Positions 17,814 through 26,394 of a stretch of DNA of 64,000 bases are shown here, one piece after another; position 1 is the stretch's first letter; every line of letters begins with the position of its first letter. The DNA is from Pseudomaricurvus alkylphenolicus (GTDB lineage Bacteria > Pseudomonadota > Gammaproteobacteria > Pseudomonadales > Cellvibrionaceae). The stretch covers positions 744,001 through 808,000 of the forward strand of contig NZ_JAAQPI010000001.1 of the NCBI RefSeq assembly GCF_011683955.1. The letters run 5' to 3'. Under the pieces are notes generated by a model. It worked only from the letters and a program-made list of their open reading frames with translations, searched no databases and was not told the DNA's origin. The position numbers and the translations under genes are program-made.

Positions 17814-18773
17814 TCATTTGCGCATACCGCTTCCCATCACTCTTTCCAGCTCGGGGAACTGCTGCAGAATGCGGAGTTCCCAGGGTGGATGCTCACCGTA
17901 TTTCCTGCGCAGAAAATTCACGAAGATCCTCACTTTCATCGATACAAAAGATGAACGTCGATAGAACGCGGAAAACTGGGTGGTCCGTGCTCTCAGGTTA
18001 GGTGATAAGGGGATCAATTGACCCGACGCCAACTCTTTTTCAATAAAAAACACCGGCATAATCGCCACGTATTGGTGGCTCATAACAGCAGCACGCAACA
18101 GCCATATGGTATTGGTTAAAATATGTGGGTCCATGGTGACTGAACGAATGTCACTGTCGGAAATAAAGTCCACAGCGCAATTCGGCTGAACATGATTGTT
18201 GTGTGCAATACGGTGCGTTTTGAGTGCTTCCGCGGTAGTCGGTTCTCCATGCGCCTTGACGTAATCCGGGGTTGCCACCAACAGCCTCTGCAGCGGCAGT
18301 ATGTCCACCTTTTCCAGAATACCGCCGGCTTCTCTGGAGGGCTGAAGGCAAACATCAAATCCTTCCTGGACGGGATCACAAAAGCGATCATGCTGCTGTA
18401 ATTCTACCCGTAAATCGGGATGTTCCAATTGGAATTCACATAGATCCTCAGCCAGGAATGCCGAGGTCACAGAGGAGATACAACTCACGCGGAAGGTGCC
18501 GGTAAGCCCCCATTCCACCGAACTTACGGCCGCCTTCGCCTGGTCGAGCTCCGACAGAACGTGTACACATCGTTCGTAAAAATCGGCACCACCATCTGTG
18601 ATGGTCAGACGCCGTGTGGATCGCTGCAGCAATTGGAGTTCAAGGTGTTCTTCCAGCTGGTTGACCCGTTTGGTAATAACAGATTTGACGGTGCCGGTTT
18701 GCCTTGCGGCTTCCGCAAAACTGCCCACCTCGACGACTTTAACGAAGGCCCTTATGCACTCCAGTTCATTCAT
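17814..18773 (-). CDS. LysR-family transcriptional regulator
   Basis: A 319-residue LysR regulator of the CrgA-like branch. The N-terminal winged helix-turn-helix spans about 1-60 (GSFAEAARQTGTVKSVITKR) and is followed by LLQRSTRRLTITDGG. The rest is the periplasmic-binding-like effector domain. It faces the arylsulfatase tail to tail across 26 bp. Its upstream side adjoins the end of another LysR gene, so its target is unclear. In-frame start at the expected position before NELECIRAF. Confidence 0.9.
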   Translation of the reverse strand: MNELECIRAFVKVVEVGSFAEAARQTGTVKSVITKRVNQLEEHLELQLLQRSTRRLTITDGGADFYERCVHVLSELDQAKAAVSSVEWGLTGTFRVSCISSVTSAFLAEDLCEFQLEHPDLRVELQQHDRFCDPVQEGFDVCLQPSREAGGILEKVDILPLQRLLVATPDYVKAHGEPTTAEALKTHRIAHNNHVQPNCAVDFISDSDIRSVTMDPHILTNTIWLLRAAVMSHQYVAIMPVFFIEKELASGQLIPLSPNLRARTTQFSAFYRRSSFVSMKVRIFVNFLRRKYGEHPPWELRILQQFPELERVMGSGMRK

Positions 18774-18887
18774 TGATTTGATCCCGATTGAGCGGGTTTT
18801 ACGAACAAGCGGCGGCGCTTTCTGACCAATTGTAGCTCAACTCGGAGCTAATGGCAGCACAGATTGCCATGAAGTTCCGGTGATTCC

Positions 18888-19790
18888 CTATGATTTTCGT
18901 AACCAGAATTCGTCCAATGAATCGATGACCCAACGCACCACAGGTCCCCCTGAGATTTCCTCATGACAAAACACACCCAGGGTGAGTTGATAATCACTGG
19001 ATTCCGACTCCAGTTCCAGTTTCTTCAGATCCCCACGCTTCAGTTCTTCCTCTGTGACGTGTTCAGGCAGTATGCCCCAACCGAGACCGGCGCGAATCGC
19101 AATGAGCAGGGCATTCATATCGCCAATATGCCATACCCTGGAACTGACCTTGGCGGGATCGTCAAAGTCGTGCGCATCTCCATCGGCAGGGGAAAGCAAT
19201 AGCTGGCGGTAATCGCCAAGTTCACTCAGTGTGATCAAATGATCGATGGTGGCAAGAGGATGATCTTGCCTAACGACCGCGCTGACTGGGACCCGAAGAA
19301 TATTTTTGACGAACCAAGCCTCGGGTTGACGGGAAAACACCTCCAGACCAAAGCCTATGGCTTTGGCTTCCGCAGCTACCCTCTGCTTCAGCTCAGCGGA
19401 ACTGCAGATCGATAGATTCAGTGTGGTATGGGGGAAGTTTCGCTCAAATGCCACCAGGAATTCCGTCAGCGGCTGCAAGGGTACCGTGGTGTCCAATAAC
19501 AGTGTCACTTCGGGCTCAATACTGGCCTCCAGACTTCGAGCTTTCGACTGCAGCTCAAGTGATCGGAACATCACAGCCTTGGCATCGATTAATAAAGCCT
19601 GCCCATGTTGAGTCAATACCGGCTTGCTGGAGGAACGATCAAACAGAGAAATCCCCAGATCGATCTCCAGGTTAGATATGGCCAGGCTAATGGCCGAAGG
19701 TGACTTTTTCATTTGCTTCGCCGCCGCTGAAAACGAGCCACACTCAGCGGAATGGACAAAGGCCTCCAGTTGTTCAAAAGAGATGCTCAT
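18888..19790 (-). CDS. LysR-family transcriptional regulator, divergent from the Rieske gene
   Basis: A 300-residue LysR regulator. The helix-turn-helix domain includes GSFSAAAKQMKKSPSAIS and LEIDLGISLFDRSSSKPVLT. The effector domain follows. It is transcribed away from the Rieske oxygenase gene, with 153 bp between start codons, the usual arrangement for a LysR regulator and its target. It is clearly similar to the LysR protein at 44166 (shared LEIDLG-x-x-LFDRS and KPVLTQ-x-G), suggesting duplication. Confidence 0.9.
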   Translation of the reverse strand: MSISFEQLEAFVHSAECGSFSAAAKQMKKSPSAISLAISNLEIDLGISLFDRSSSKPVLTQHGQALLIDAKAVMFRSLELQSKARSLEASIEPEVTLLLDTTVPLQPLTEFLVAFERNFPHTTLNLSICSSAELKQRVAAEAKAIGFGLEVFSRQPEAWFVKNILRVPVSAVVRQDHPLATIDHLITLSELGDYRQLLLSPADGDAHDFDDPAKVSSRVWHIGDMNALLIAIRAGLGWGILPEHVTEEELKRGDLKKLELESESSDYQLTLGVFCHEEISGGPVVRWVIDSLDEFWLRKS

Positions 19791-19943
19791 TGCAGCAACC
19801 CACCCCCCTTACAGTTTATCTTGAATCTCGACTAATAACTTATGAGAAAAACTCAAAGCAGCTCATTGTACCTCTTAAACCCCGCGCTTGTATGATTTCT
19901 TGATCCTGTTAAACCAGGCAACAGCAAAGGAGAGTCTTAGGCC

Positions 19944-21056
19944 ATGTTTGTGACCCAAAACTGGTATTGTGCCGCCGTCAGCTCGGAACTGGGCGATAAG
20001 CCACTGAGCCGCAAGATCATCAATGAAGACATCGCGCTATTTCGTGATGAGGAAGGAAAGGCCCACGCCCTGGGAGCCAGGTGTGCCCACCGGGGCGGTG
20101 ATTTGTCCAAGGGCAAATGTGTTAACAGCACCCTGGAATGCCCCTGGCATGGGTGGCGCTATGACAAAAGTGGGCACTGCACACACATACCGTCAATGGG
20201 CAACGAAGGCAGAGTGCCCCGTATGGCTAAAGTCCCGAGCTATCCTGTTCACGAGCAACAGGGGTTTATCTATGTCTGGATGAATGCCGAGGTGAAACCC
20301 GACTGGCGACCCGAGCCGCGCCCCTTTCTTGATGCCCCCTATCAAGTTCGATTTGGCAGTCGACATCAGAAGGGGATTTTCGTTCACACCCTGGAAACCG
20401 CTCTCGAAGACAGCCATGTGGCCTTTGCTCACAGTGCGAGTATTGGCAGGGATATAGAATGTGCCCAACTCCCGCCGATCACCAATATCACCAAGAGCGA
20501 TGACGGTCGCACTGTTACGGGAGAATTGATTTGGCCTGAAGGCTCCAAGACTGCAGCGACGCCTTTCAAGCGATGGCTCGGCAAGCTGTTGGTGGGCAGT
20601 GAACGGGACGGCAATGCCAGTGACAAACGCTACTGGGTGGACATATCCGGTCTCACCGTGCATGAGTACCCAAAGGAGGGTGGGTATCGCTACTATGTCT
20701 TCGCCTACACGACACCAGTGGATGAATTCCATAATCGATTCTTTGTCGGCCTGGCGGACAGCGACCCAAACCGGGGCTTGATCAACCGCTGGCTTTCCAA
20801 ACTTCTTATGTCTTCCGTCTTTAAACACTTTGTATTTCACGAAGATGAGGACATGATCAGCTCAGCGTTATCTGATCAATATCCAGGTGGTCATCCCAAA
20901 GCCCTGTTCGTCAAAGCCGATGCCATGGGTATGGCGTATCGCCGCATGTACACAGCTGCTTTGTATGCCGAAGGCAAAGAGCCCGCCTGGCCTCCCGTTG
21001 GTCCGAGGCCGGGCCCCGTCACACAACCTGAGAAAGAGGTGGAGAAAGCCGTTTGA
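19944..21056 (+). CDS. Rieske non-heme iron oxygenase, terminal component
   Basis: A 370-residue oxygenase component. The Rieske cluster ligands are C47-x-H49 (CAHRGG) and C66-x2-H69 (CPWHGW). The mononuclear iron site is H158 and H163 in EDSHVAFAH. The residue three before H158, usually the bridging Asp, is Glu155, with Asp156 beside it. Such proteins hydroxylate or demethylate aromatic, steroid or similar substrates using electrons from a separate reductase. The size suits the single-component-alpha VanA/KshA/PaO-like groups. No dedicated ferredoxin reductase is adjacent. Flanked by LysR genes, one divergent and one downstream. Confidence 0.9.
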   Translation: MFVTQNWYCAAVSSELGDKPLSRKIINEDIALFRDEEGKAHALGARCAHRGGDLSKGKCVNSTLECPWHGWRYDKSGHCTHIPSMGNEGRVPRMAKVPSYPVHEQQGFIYVWMNAEVKPDWRPEPRPFLDAPYQVRFGSRHQKGIFVHTLETALEDSHVAFAHSASIGRDIECAQLPPITNITKSDDGRTVTGELIWPEGSKTAATPFKRWLGKLLVGSERDGNASDKRYWVDISGLTVHEYPKEGGYRYYVFAYTTPVDEFHNRFFVGLADSDPNRGLINRWLSKLLMSSVFKHFVFHEDEDMISSALSDQYPGGHPKALFVKADAMGMAYRRMYTAALYAEGKEPAWPPVGPRPGPVTQPEKEVEKAV

Positions 21057-21122
21057 TCGCTTACAATAGTTAATATTTTATTGGCTTTAACCTCACTGAA
21101 AAGGGGCGAGGCGACACGGGTA

Positions 21123-22028
21123 ATGACTCCTCTGGCGGATATCGATATCAAAGTGCTGCACGTGTTCTGCGTCATCGTCGAGAGCGGTGGCTTTGGCGCA
21201 GCACAGGTTAAGCTCAACATCAGCCAGTCGATGATCAGTAAGCAAATCTCTCACCTGGAGACCCGGTTGGGCATGAGATTGTGCAACCGCGGTCGCCGCG
21301 GGTTTTCTCTCACCGACAATGGCAAAATCGTCTACACCGCCGCCAAGAAGCTGTTCGACTCCATGGAGGACTTTCGCACAGAGGTTTCCGCCCAGGCCGG
21401 TCAACTGGTGGGGGAGATTCGCATAGGAATCAACGATAACAGCGCATCAAATCCCAACAATCACCTGCCGGAGACCATTGCCGCATTAAAGTCTCGCGCC
21501 AACGAAGTGCGGCTGGATATTCGCTCAGGTTCGAACATTGATCTGGAAAGCTGGCTGATAGAAGGCAGTATCCATCTGGCAATCGGTTACTTTTATCACC
21601 GTTTGCCCAGCATCGAATATCAACCGCTGTTTGACGAAGTCGGATCACTATACTGCGGACACAGACATCCGCTGTTCAATGTGGATGATGAGTCGGAGAT
21701 CAGAACCATGTTGGCCACTGCCGATTTTGTGGGGCTGCATGCTCTACAGGGTGACGTAAAAGATATGGGTATCACTCTGAATCAGACCAATATCACTGAA
21801 GATGTAGATGCGCATCTGCTGTTTGTTCTGTCGGGCAACTATGTCGCCTACCTTCCTCATCATATTGCCTTGCCGTTGGTCGAAAAAGGGTTGGTTAGAC
21901 CCCTGTTACCGGAGGTTACCCAGCAGGTAGCTGTGTTTCAGTTGGCGACACTGCGTGGTAAGGAAATGCCCAATATCGCCAACGTCTTTATCGACGAACT
22001 TTGGGCAAACCACAGCAGCTATCGGTGA
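21123..22028 (+). CDS. LysR-family transcriptional regulator
   Basis: A 301-residue LysR regulator read from the ATG at 21123, which places the protein start just before the helix-turn-helix (DIDIKVLHVF) as is usual; a longer TTG-initiated frame from 21081 is less likely. The winged helix region has GGFGAAQVKLNISQSMISKQ and LCNRGRRGFSLTDNG. The effector domain follows. It lies 66 bp downstream of the Rieske oxygenase on the same strand and may be co-transcribed. Confidence 0.88.
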   Translation: MTPLADIDIKVLHVFCVIVESGGFGAAQVKLNISQSMISKQISHLETRLGMRLCNRGRRGFSLTDNGKIVYTAAKKLFDSMEDFRTEVSAQAGQLVGEIRIGINDNSASNPNNHLPETIAALKSRANEVRLDIRSGSNIDLESWLIEGSIHLAIGYFYHRLPSIEYQPLFDEVGSLYCGHRHPLFNVDDESEIRTMLATADFVGLHALQGDVKDMGITLNQTNITEDVDAHLLFVLSGNYVAYLPHHIALPLVEKGLVRPLLPEVTQQVAVFQLATLRGKEMPNIANVFIDELWANHSSYR

Positions 22029-22152
22029 TTGAAAGATTAGGGTTTTCAGGAGAATTTATGGGCTGTTTTGGTACAGGCTTTGGCGGCAAAGTGCCATAAC
22101 CGGCCATTGGTTGGTGTTCTGTTCGTGCGTTAGATGGATCGTGGCGGGCCGC

Positions 22153-22347
22153 TTCGAAGGGAGCCGTTTTCTTTTATAGTTCGGGAGCGGTCCGCTTCGG
22201 GGTATAGCCATCTGGGACACGCATAAATACATCCCTGTAGCTCTGCTTCGCCATCCATGGCGAAGACGGTCCCATATGGCTATACCCCGAAGCGGCCCTT
22301 TTTATCGACAATTGGTTTCTTAATTAGACCTCTGTGCTCCCTTCGAA
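22153..22347. repeat. Nested palindrome of about 195 bp
   Basis: Three nested inverted repeats share one axis. The outer arms (22153-22164 and 22336-22347) are a perfect 12-bp match, TTCGAAGGGAGC with its complement. The middle arms (22192-22218 and 22269-22295) are 27 bp with one mismatch, beginning CCGCTTCGGGGTATAGCC. The inner hairpin is a perfect 9-bp stem, CTTCGCCAT (22246-22254) with ATGGCGAAG (22257-22265). No coding content. Confidence 0.85.
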
Positions 22348-22473
22348 ACGACCCTTAGTTTCAAGCTTTGTTGCCTTTTCCCCCTTAAAAAATGGTTTTT
22401 GATAAGAGTTCGATTTCATATAGAAACATTAACAATCAGTGCGATGAAGTTGGGGTACCTCGGTCTAAAGGGT

Positions 22474-22608
22474 GGCTGGGTGTTCGTTTGAGGAGCATTT
22501 AAGCGGACGCTGAAGGAGTCAGGGAGACAAGCGTTTTTTGCTTGGCTCCCTGGGGACTGAAGGGAGGCTGGAGGGCCGGCCGCGCGCTCCTCAAACGGAC
22601 ACCCAGCC
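22474..22608. repeat. Nested palindrome of about 135 bp
   Basis: The outer arms (22474-22496 and 22586-22608) are 23 bp with one mismatch, beginning GGCTGGGTGTTCGTTTGAGG. An inner hairpin of 13-bp arms with one mismatch lies at 22520-22532 and 22540-22552 (CAGGGAGACAAGC), closing on a TTTTTT-containing loop. The sequences differ from the neighbouring palindrome, but the nested architecture is the same. Confidence 0.82.
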
Positions 22609-22852
22609 GCCCGTTGTGGCACAGAATCACCAGCCCGTTTCGCCCTTTAATACACAGAAAATGCCGCTCAGAACACCCAAAACCAACGGCAGCTTATGAC
22701 ACTTTTCTGTCTATCCAATCCCACCTAACACTTATTCGTAAATAATGCTCAAATAGAAAAGCTCGATCTTCGATATGAGTGGCTCGACTATCAATAAGTT
22801 GGCCATCTTTCGGGGCAAATTATACCCACGAATTCTTCGGTGGAACCAAAGA

Positions 22853-23998
22853 TTATTGAAGCACTGCGCGACTGATCAGTTCTTTCATGATTTCAGACGT
22901 ACCACCGTATATGCGCTGAACGCGGGCATCCACAAACGCGCGAGCCACATCGTATTCCCGCATATAGCCATAACCGCCGTGCAATTGCAGGCAACCGTCG
23001 GCAACCCGCCCGAGCATTTCTGACCCCGAAAGCTTGGCCATACTGGCGGTGGCCACATCCAGTTGGCCTGCCAGCAACAGAGTCTTGCACTCCTCAACGA
23101 AGGCACGATGAATACGAACCTCGGTAGCCATCTCCGCCATCTTGAACTTGGTGTTCTGCAGCTCGGCCAATGTTTTTCCAAACACCTCGCGCTCCTTGAC
23201 GTAGGTGGCCGTTTGATCGAGTATCCCTTCGGCTGAAGCAACGGTGTTCACACCGATAATCAAACGTTCCCGTTGCAACTCTCCCATTAACACGGAAAAC
23301 CCCCGGTCCAGTTCACCCAGAATGGCATTGGCAGAAACACAAACGTCGTGAAAGAACAGCTCTGAAGTATCGCTGCTGTGCTGGCCAATTTTCTCCAGAT
23401 TACGCCCGCGCTCGAACCCCGGCGTGTCGGTATCGACCAGAAACAGCGTCGTACTCCTAGACCCCGGCTCACCGTTGCGAGTGCGCGCCACAACAATCAC
23501 CAGATCACAGTGCTGACCATTGGTGATAAACGTCTTTGAACCGTTCAACCGATAGTGGTCATCCTCCGCCTGAGCCCGCATGCGAATCCCCTGCAGGTCG
23601 CTGCCCGCTCCGGGTTCCGTCATGGCTATCGCCCCGATGCATTCCCCGCTGATCATCCGCGGCAGGTAGTCGCGTTTTTGTTTTTCGGAGCCGTGATTGA
23701 GAATGTAGTGCATCACAATTTCCGAATGCACGGCGATATTGCCGCCCACCGTCGCGCAATTGGCTCGGTGAAACTCCTCCAATACGGCGGCGGAAAATCG
23801 AAAGTCCGCTCCTGCCCCTCCGTATTCCTCCGGCAAACAGATGCCCAGCAACCCCTGTTGTCCCAGCTTGTGCCATAGGGAGCGAGGAGTGATTTCTTCA
23901 CGTTCCCATTGTTCTATGTTGGGTTTGATTTCTGTTTCGATAAAGCGTTTAACGTTGTCTCGAAAAAGATCGAGCTCTTCTTGGTTGGATTGCGACAT
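22853..23998 (-). CDS. Acyl-CoA dehydrogenase
   Basis: A 381-residue FAD-dependent acyl-CoA dehydrogenase, read from the ATG at 23998 (protein start MSQSNQEELDLF). A longer frame from 24190 only adds unrelated residues overlapping the thiolase gene. Signature MTEPGAGSDLQG, flavin and substrate segments TFITNG and RERLIIG, and the C-terminal YGGTSEIMKELISR with the catalytic Glu. Catalyses alpha,beta-dehydrogenation of an acyl-CoA, passing electrons to ETF. It is the last gene of the minus-strand beta-oxidation set and is preceded by a terminator hairpin. Confidence 0.93.
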   Translation of the reverse strand: MSQSNQEELDLFRDNVKRFIETEIKPNIEQWEREEITPRSLWHKLGQQGLLGICLPEEYGGAGADFRFSAAVLEEFHRANCATVGGNIAVHSEIVMHYILNHGSEKQKRDYLPRMISGECIGAIAMTEPGAGSDLQGIRMRAQAEDDHYRLNGSKTFITNGQHCDLVIVVARTRNGEPGSRSTTLFLVDTDTPGFERGRNLEKIGQHSSDTSELFFHDVCVSANAILGELDRGFSVLMGELQRERLIIGVNTVASAEGILDQTATYVKEREVFGKTLAELQNTKFKMAEMATEVRIHRAFVEECKTLLLAGQLDVATASMAKLSGSEMLGRVADGCLQLHGGYGYMREYDVARAFVDARVQRIYGGTSEIMKELISRAVLQ

Positions 23999-24016
23999 CT
24001 GACGTGACCTCAATAT

Positions 24017-24041
24017 AAAAAACGACCCGCTACGGCGGGTC
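24017..24041 (-). terminator. Rho-independent terminator between thiolase and acyl-CoA dehydrogenase
   Basis: On the minus strand, a perfect 7-bp G+C-rich stem (GACCCGC with GCGGGTC, loop of four) is followed by six T residues. It lies in the 65-bp gap between the thiolase stop and the dehydrogenase ATG, so it may limit expression of the last gene or mark separate transcription units. Confidence 0.75.
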
Positions 24042-24063
24042 AAAACGTCTGCGGACGGACAAA

Positions 24064-25233
24064 CTATTTGCGATACATGGTGACAACCGCTGCACCACCC
24101 AGACCCAGATTGTGCTGCAAACCGACGTGGGCCCCCTGCACCTGCCTTTGCCTGGCGTTGCCACGTAACTGAGTCACCAATTCGTAGCATTGGGCCAACC
24201 CGGTGGCACCGATAGGATGTCCCTTCGACATCAGCCCACCCGAGGGATTGACCACGAATTTGCCACCATGGGTATTGTCGCCATCGGTTATCAGCCGCTC
24301 AGCACCGCCGGATTCACAAAGCCCCAAGCCCTCATAGGTAATCACCTCATTAACACTGAAGCAATCGTGCAGTTCGATAACGTCGACATCCTCGACACCG
24401 ATACCCGACTGTTCATAAACCTGGGTAGCTGCCTGACGGGTCATGTCACTACCTACCAGGTTAATGGGATTGTCCCAGGTCTCGGGGGTATCGGTGGTCA
24501 TTGCCTGGCCGACAATTTCCACCGCGTGGGAGATATTGTGGCGTTTCGCAAACGCCTCGCTGCATACGATGGCCGCGCCGGCACCGCAGGTCGGCGGGCA
24601 ACACATAAGACGAGTCAGGAAATCCATATACACGGCCGGTGAGGAGAGCACCTCCTCTTCCGTTAATGGGGTGTGAAACAGAGATTTCGGGTTAACCAGT
24701 GCATGATTACGGGTCTTTACCGATACCTTGGCAAAGAGATCCGGCTTTACATCGTATTTCTTCATGTAGTAGTCACCCGCCGCGCCAAAACAGCGCAGCG
24801 CTACGGGAGCCGGTGGATAATCCAACTTGTCCAGTACACCCAAAAAATTGCCGAAAGGAGATTCCCGGTCGTCCCACAGCGAATCCAGAGCACCTGGTTG
24901 CATCTCTTCGAATCCAAACGCCAGAACACAATCAACCGAACCGCTGGCAACCGCCTGGCGTGCCATAAAGATAGCCGTAGAACCCGATGAGCAGTTGTTG
25001 TGCACGTTTATCACCGGAATACCTGACATGCCGACATCATAAAGCGCGTGTTGCGAACAGGTAGAGTCACCGTATATGTAACTGCCGTAGGCCTGCTGTA
25101 CCTGCGTGTACTCGACACCGGCATCTGCCAGTGCGCCTCTGATGGCGGTTGCCGCCATGGTTCGGTAGGGTTGCTGCTGTCCGGGTTTCACAAACTTAAC
25201 CATGTCAACGCCGGCTATGTATACATTACTCAC
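24064..25233 (-). CDS. SCP2/lipid-transfer-type thiolase
   Basis: A 389-residue thiolase-fold enzyme starting with GTG after GAGAGGA. The nucleophile is C81 in NNCSSGS. Further active-site segments are HDCFSVNEV and the C-terminal SGGLMSKGHPIGATG. The pattern matches SCP-x-like thiolases that cleave 3-oxoacyl-CoA or act as aldolases on bulky acyl-CoAs, including steroid side chains, rather than FadA. It is followed by a terminator and then the acyl-CoA dehydrogenase, and is 17 bp downstream of the enoyl-CoA hydratase gene. Confidence 0.9.
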   Translation of the reverse strand: MSNVYIAGVDMVKFVKPGQQQPYRTMAATAIRGALADAGVEYTQVQQAYGSYIYGDSTCSQHALYDVGMSGIPVINVHNNCSSGSTAIFMARQAVASGSVDCVLAFGFEEMQPGALDSLWDDRESPFGNFLGVLDKLDYPPAPVALRCFGAAGDYYMKKYDVKPDLFAKVSVKTRNHALVNPKSLFHTPLTEEEVLSSPAVYMDFLTRLMCCPPTCGAGAAIVCSEAFAKRHNISHAVEIVGQAMTTDTPETWDNPINLVGSDMTRQAATQVYEQSGIGVEDVDVIELHDCFSVNEVITYEGLGLCESGGAERLITDGDNTHGGKFVVNPSGGLMSKGHPIGATGLAQCYELVTQLRGNARQRQVQGAHVGLQHNLGLGGAAVVTMYRK

Positions 25234-25250
25234 AGTGCGATTCCTCTCGA

Positions 25251-26177
25251 TTATGCATCTACTTTTGTGTTTGAAAAAAACGCGTTGATCAGCTCAGCCG
25301 CTTGCTCTGTTTTCAACAACAATTCCAGTCCCCGAGTCTCAATATGCAACGCTTCTTCAAAATCTGTCGATACCGCGCTGATTGCACAATTCAGGATTTG
25401 TTCGGCTGCTGTGGAGGTCGCTGGATTCGGATCGATCCATTCCACTCTGCAGGCCGCTATGAGGTGTCTGATCGACGAATCCCCGAGCGCGGCGGTCTGG
25501 TCCTGAATCCCGTCGTTGTGAATCCCGGGGCTATCCCAGGGCTGACGGATATCGAACTCCGCACCACTTCTTTTCAAAATGTGTTGTTTGGCCTGGGGAA
25601 TCAACGCGTCCTTAGTCGGGACAAGTTCATCAATCAAACCCTGCGCCCTGGCCTGCGTCGGCTTTACCTTACGTCCGCCCAGCAGATAGGGAATCGCTGC
25701 TTGGAGCCCCAGCAGCCGCACCAAACGGACAACACCACCACCCGCAGGCAACAGCCCCAACGCGACTTCCGGCAACCCAATCCGATAGGTGTCGCTGTCT
25801 ACCGCTATGCGGTGATTGCAACTCAGGCACAGCTCATAACCGCCGCCCAAAGCGGTTCCGTTAATCGCGGCGACAACCGGTACGGGCAGACGCTCCAATC
25901 GTCGAAAGTCGGTTTTGATTTGCTTCACGTTTGCTAGAAACGCTTTCGAGTCACCACCGCAAGCCGCCAATACCTCATTGAGATCCGCGCCGGCCAGAAA
26001 CACTTTTTTGGCCGAGGTCAGCACCACACCTCTCAGTCCGGTTTCGCTTTCCAGGCAAGCAACTGCGTGTGACAAGGCCTGTCGGAATTCGGAATTCATT
26101 GCATTCACAGGACCTTCCATGTCCATCGTGAGTGTGACTATGCCATCGGCATCCTTCTGGTATTGAAATTTTTGCAT
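25251..26177 (-). CDS. Enoyl-CoA hydratase/isomerase
   Basis: A 308-residue crotonase-family protein. The oxyanion-hole region GTALGGGYELCLSCNHRIA and the second segment LPEVALGLLPAGGG are present, with the Glu of LPEVALG at the usual catalytic place. The N-terminus (IVTLTMDMEGPVNAMN) resembles the hydratase half of FadB/FadJ multifunctional proteins, but the hydroxyacyl-CoA dehydrogenase half is absent. It hydrates an enoyl-CoA in the cytoplasm. A REP-like element lies between it and the upstream ligase gene. Confidence 0.9.
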   Translation of the reverse strand: MQKFQYQKDADGIVTLTMDMEGPVNAMNSEFRQALSHAVACLESETGLRGVVLTSAKKVFLAGADLNEVLAACGGDSKAFLANVKQIKTDFRRLERLPVPVVAAINGTALGGGYELCLSCNHRIAVDSDTYRIGLPEVALGLLPAGGGVVRLVRLLGLQAAIPYLLGGRKVKPTQARAQGLIDELVPTKDALIPQAKQHILKRSGAEFDIRQPWDSPGIHNDGIQDQTAALGDSSIRHLIAACRVEWIDPNPATSTAAEQILNCAISAVSTDFEEALHIETRGLELLLKTEQAAELINAFFSNTKVDA

Positions 26178-26278
26178 GTTGTTTTGTTCGCTCTCTCTAT
26201 GATGTCAGTTATTTACACTGATATCTCTCTCAGACGGAGGATTCTTACTTAAGCATAAGCTCAGTGCTTTAACTCACC

Positions 26279-26361
26279 GTAGCAGCCCGCTCCGAGGGCG
26301 TCTGGTCTGGGCTGAATTATCGGGTACTGCGACCGGTCGCCCTCAGAGCGGGCTGCTACAG
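26279..26361. repeat. REP-like palindrome, copy C
   Basis: The most symmetrical member of the family at 5781: arms 26279-26300 and 26339-26360 pair over 22 bp with one mismatch, beginning GTAGCAGCCCGCTCCGAGGG. It lies in the 217-bp spacer between the ligase and hydratase genes. Confidence 0.88.
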
Positions 26362-26394
26362 AGAATGGTTTCGAATTGGCATGGGTAAGTGTCA

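Larger units (their letters stand above)
22029..22852. other. Long gene-free region
   Basis: An 824-bp stretch without a credible gene. It lies between the end of a plus-strand LysR gene and the end of a minus-strand acyl-CoA dehydrogenase gene, so no promoter is required. It contains two large nested palindromes (22153-22347 and 22474-22608, listed separately). I see nothing recognisable in the remaining A+T-richer parts. Short open frames here (such as 22416-22622 and 22542-22745) merely read through the palindromes. Confidence 0.6.

Noticed and set aside
22416-22745. Short open frames in the 824-bp gap
   Set aside because: They read through the inverted repeats, lack ribosome sites and show no protein-like composition.
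23999-24190. N-terminal extension of the acyl-CoA dehydrogenase
   Set aside because: The added residues (rich in Gly, Ser and Arg) do not match the family, pass through a terminator hairpin and overlap the thiolase gene.
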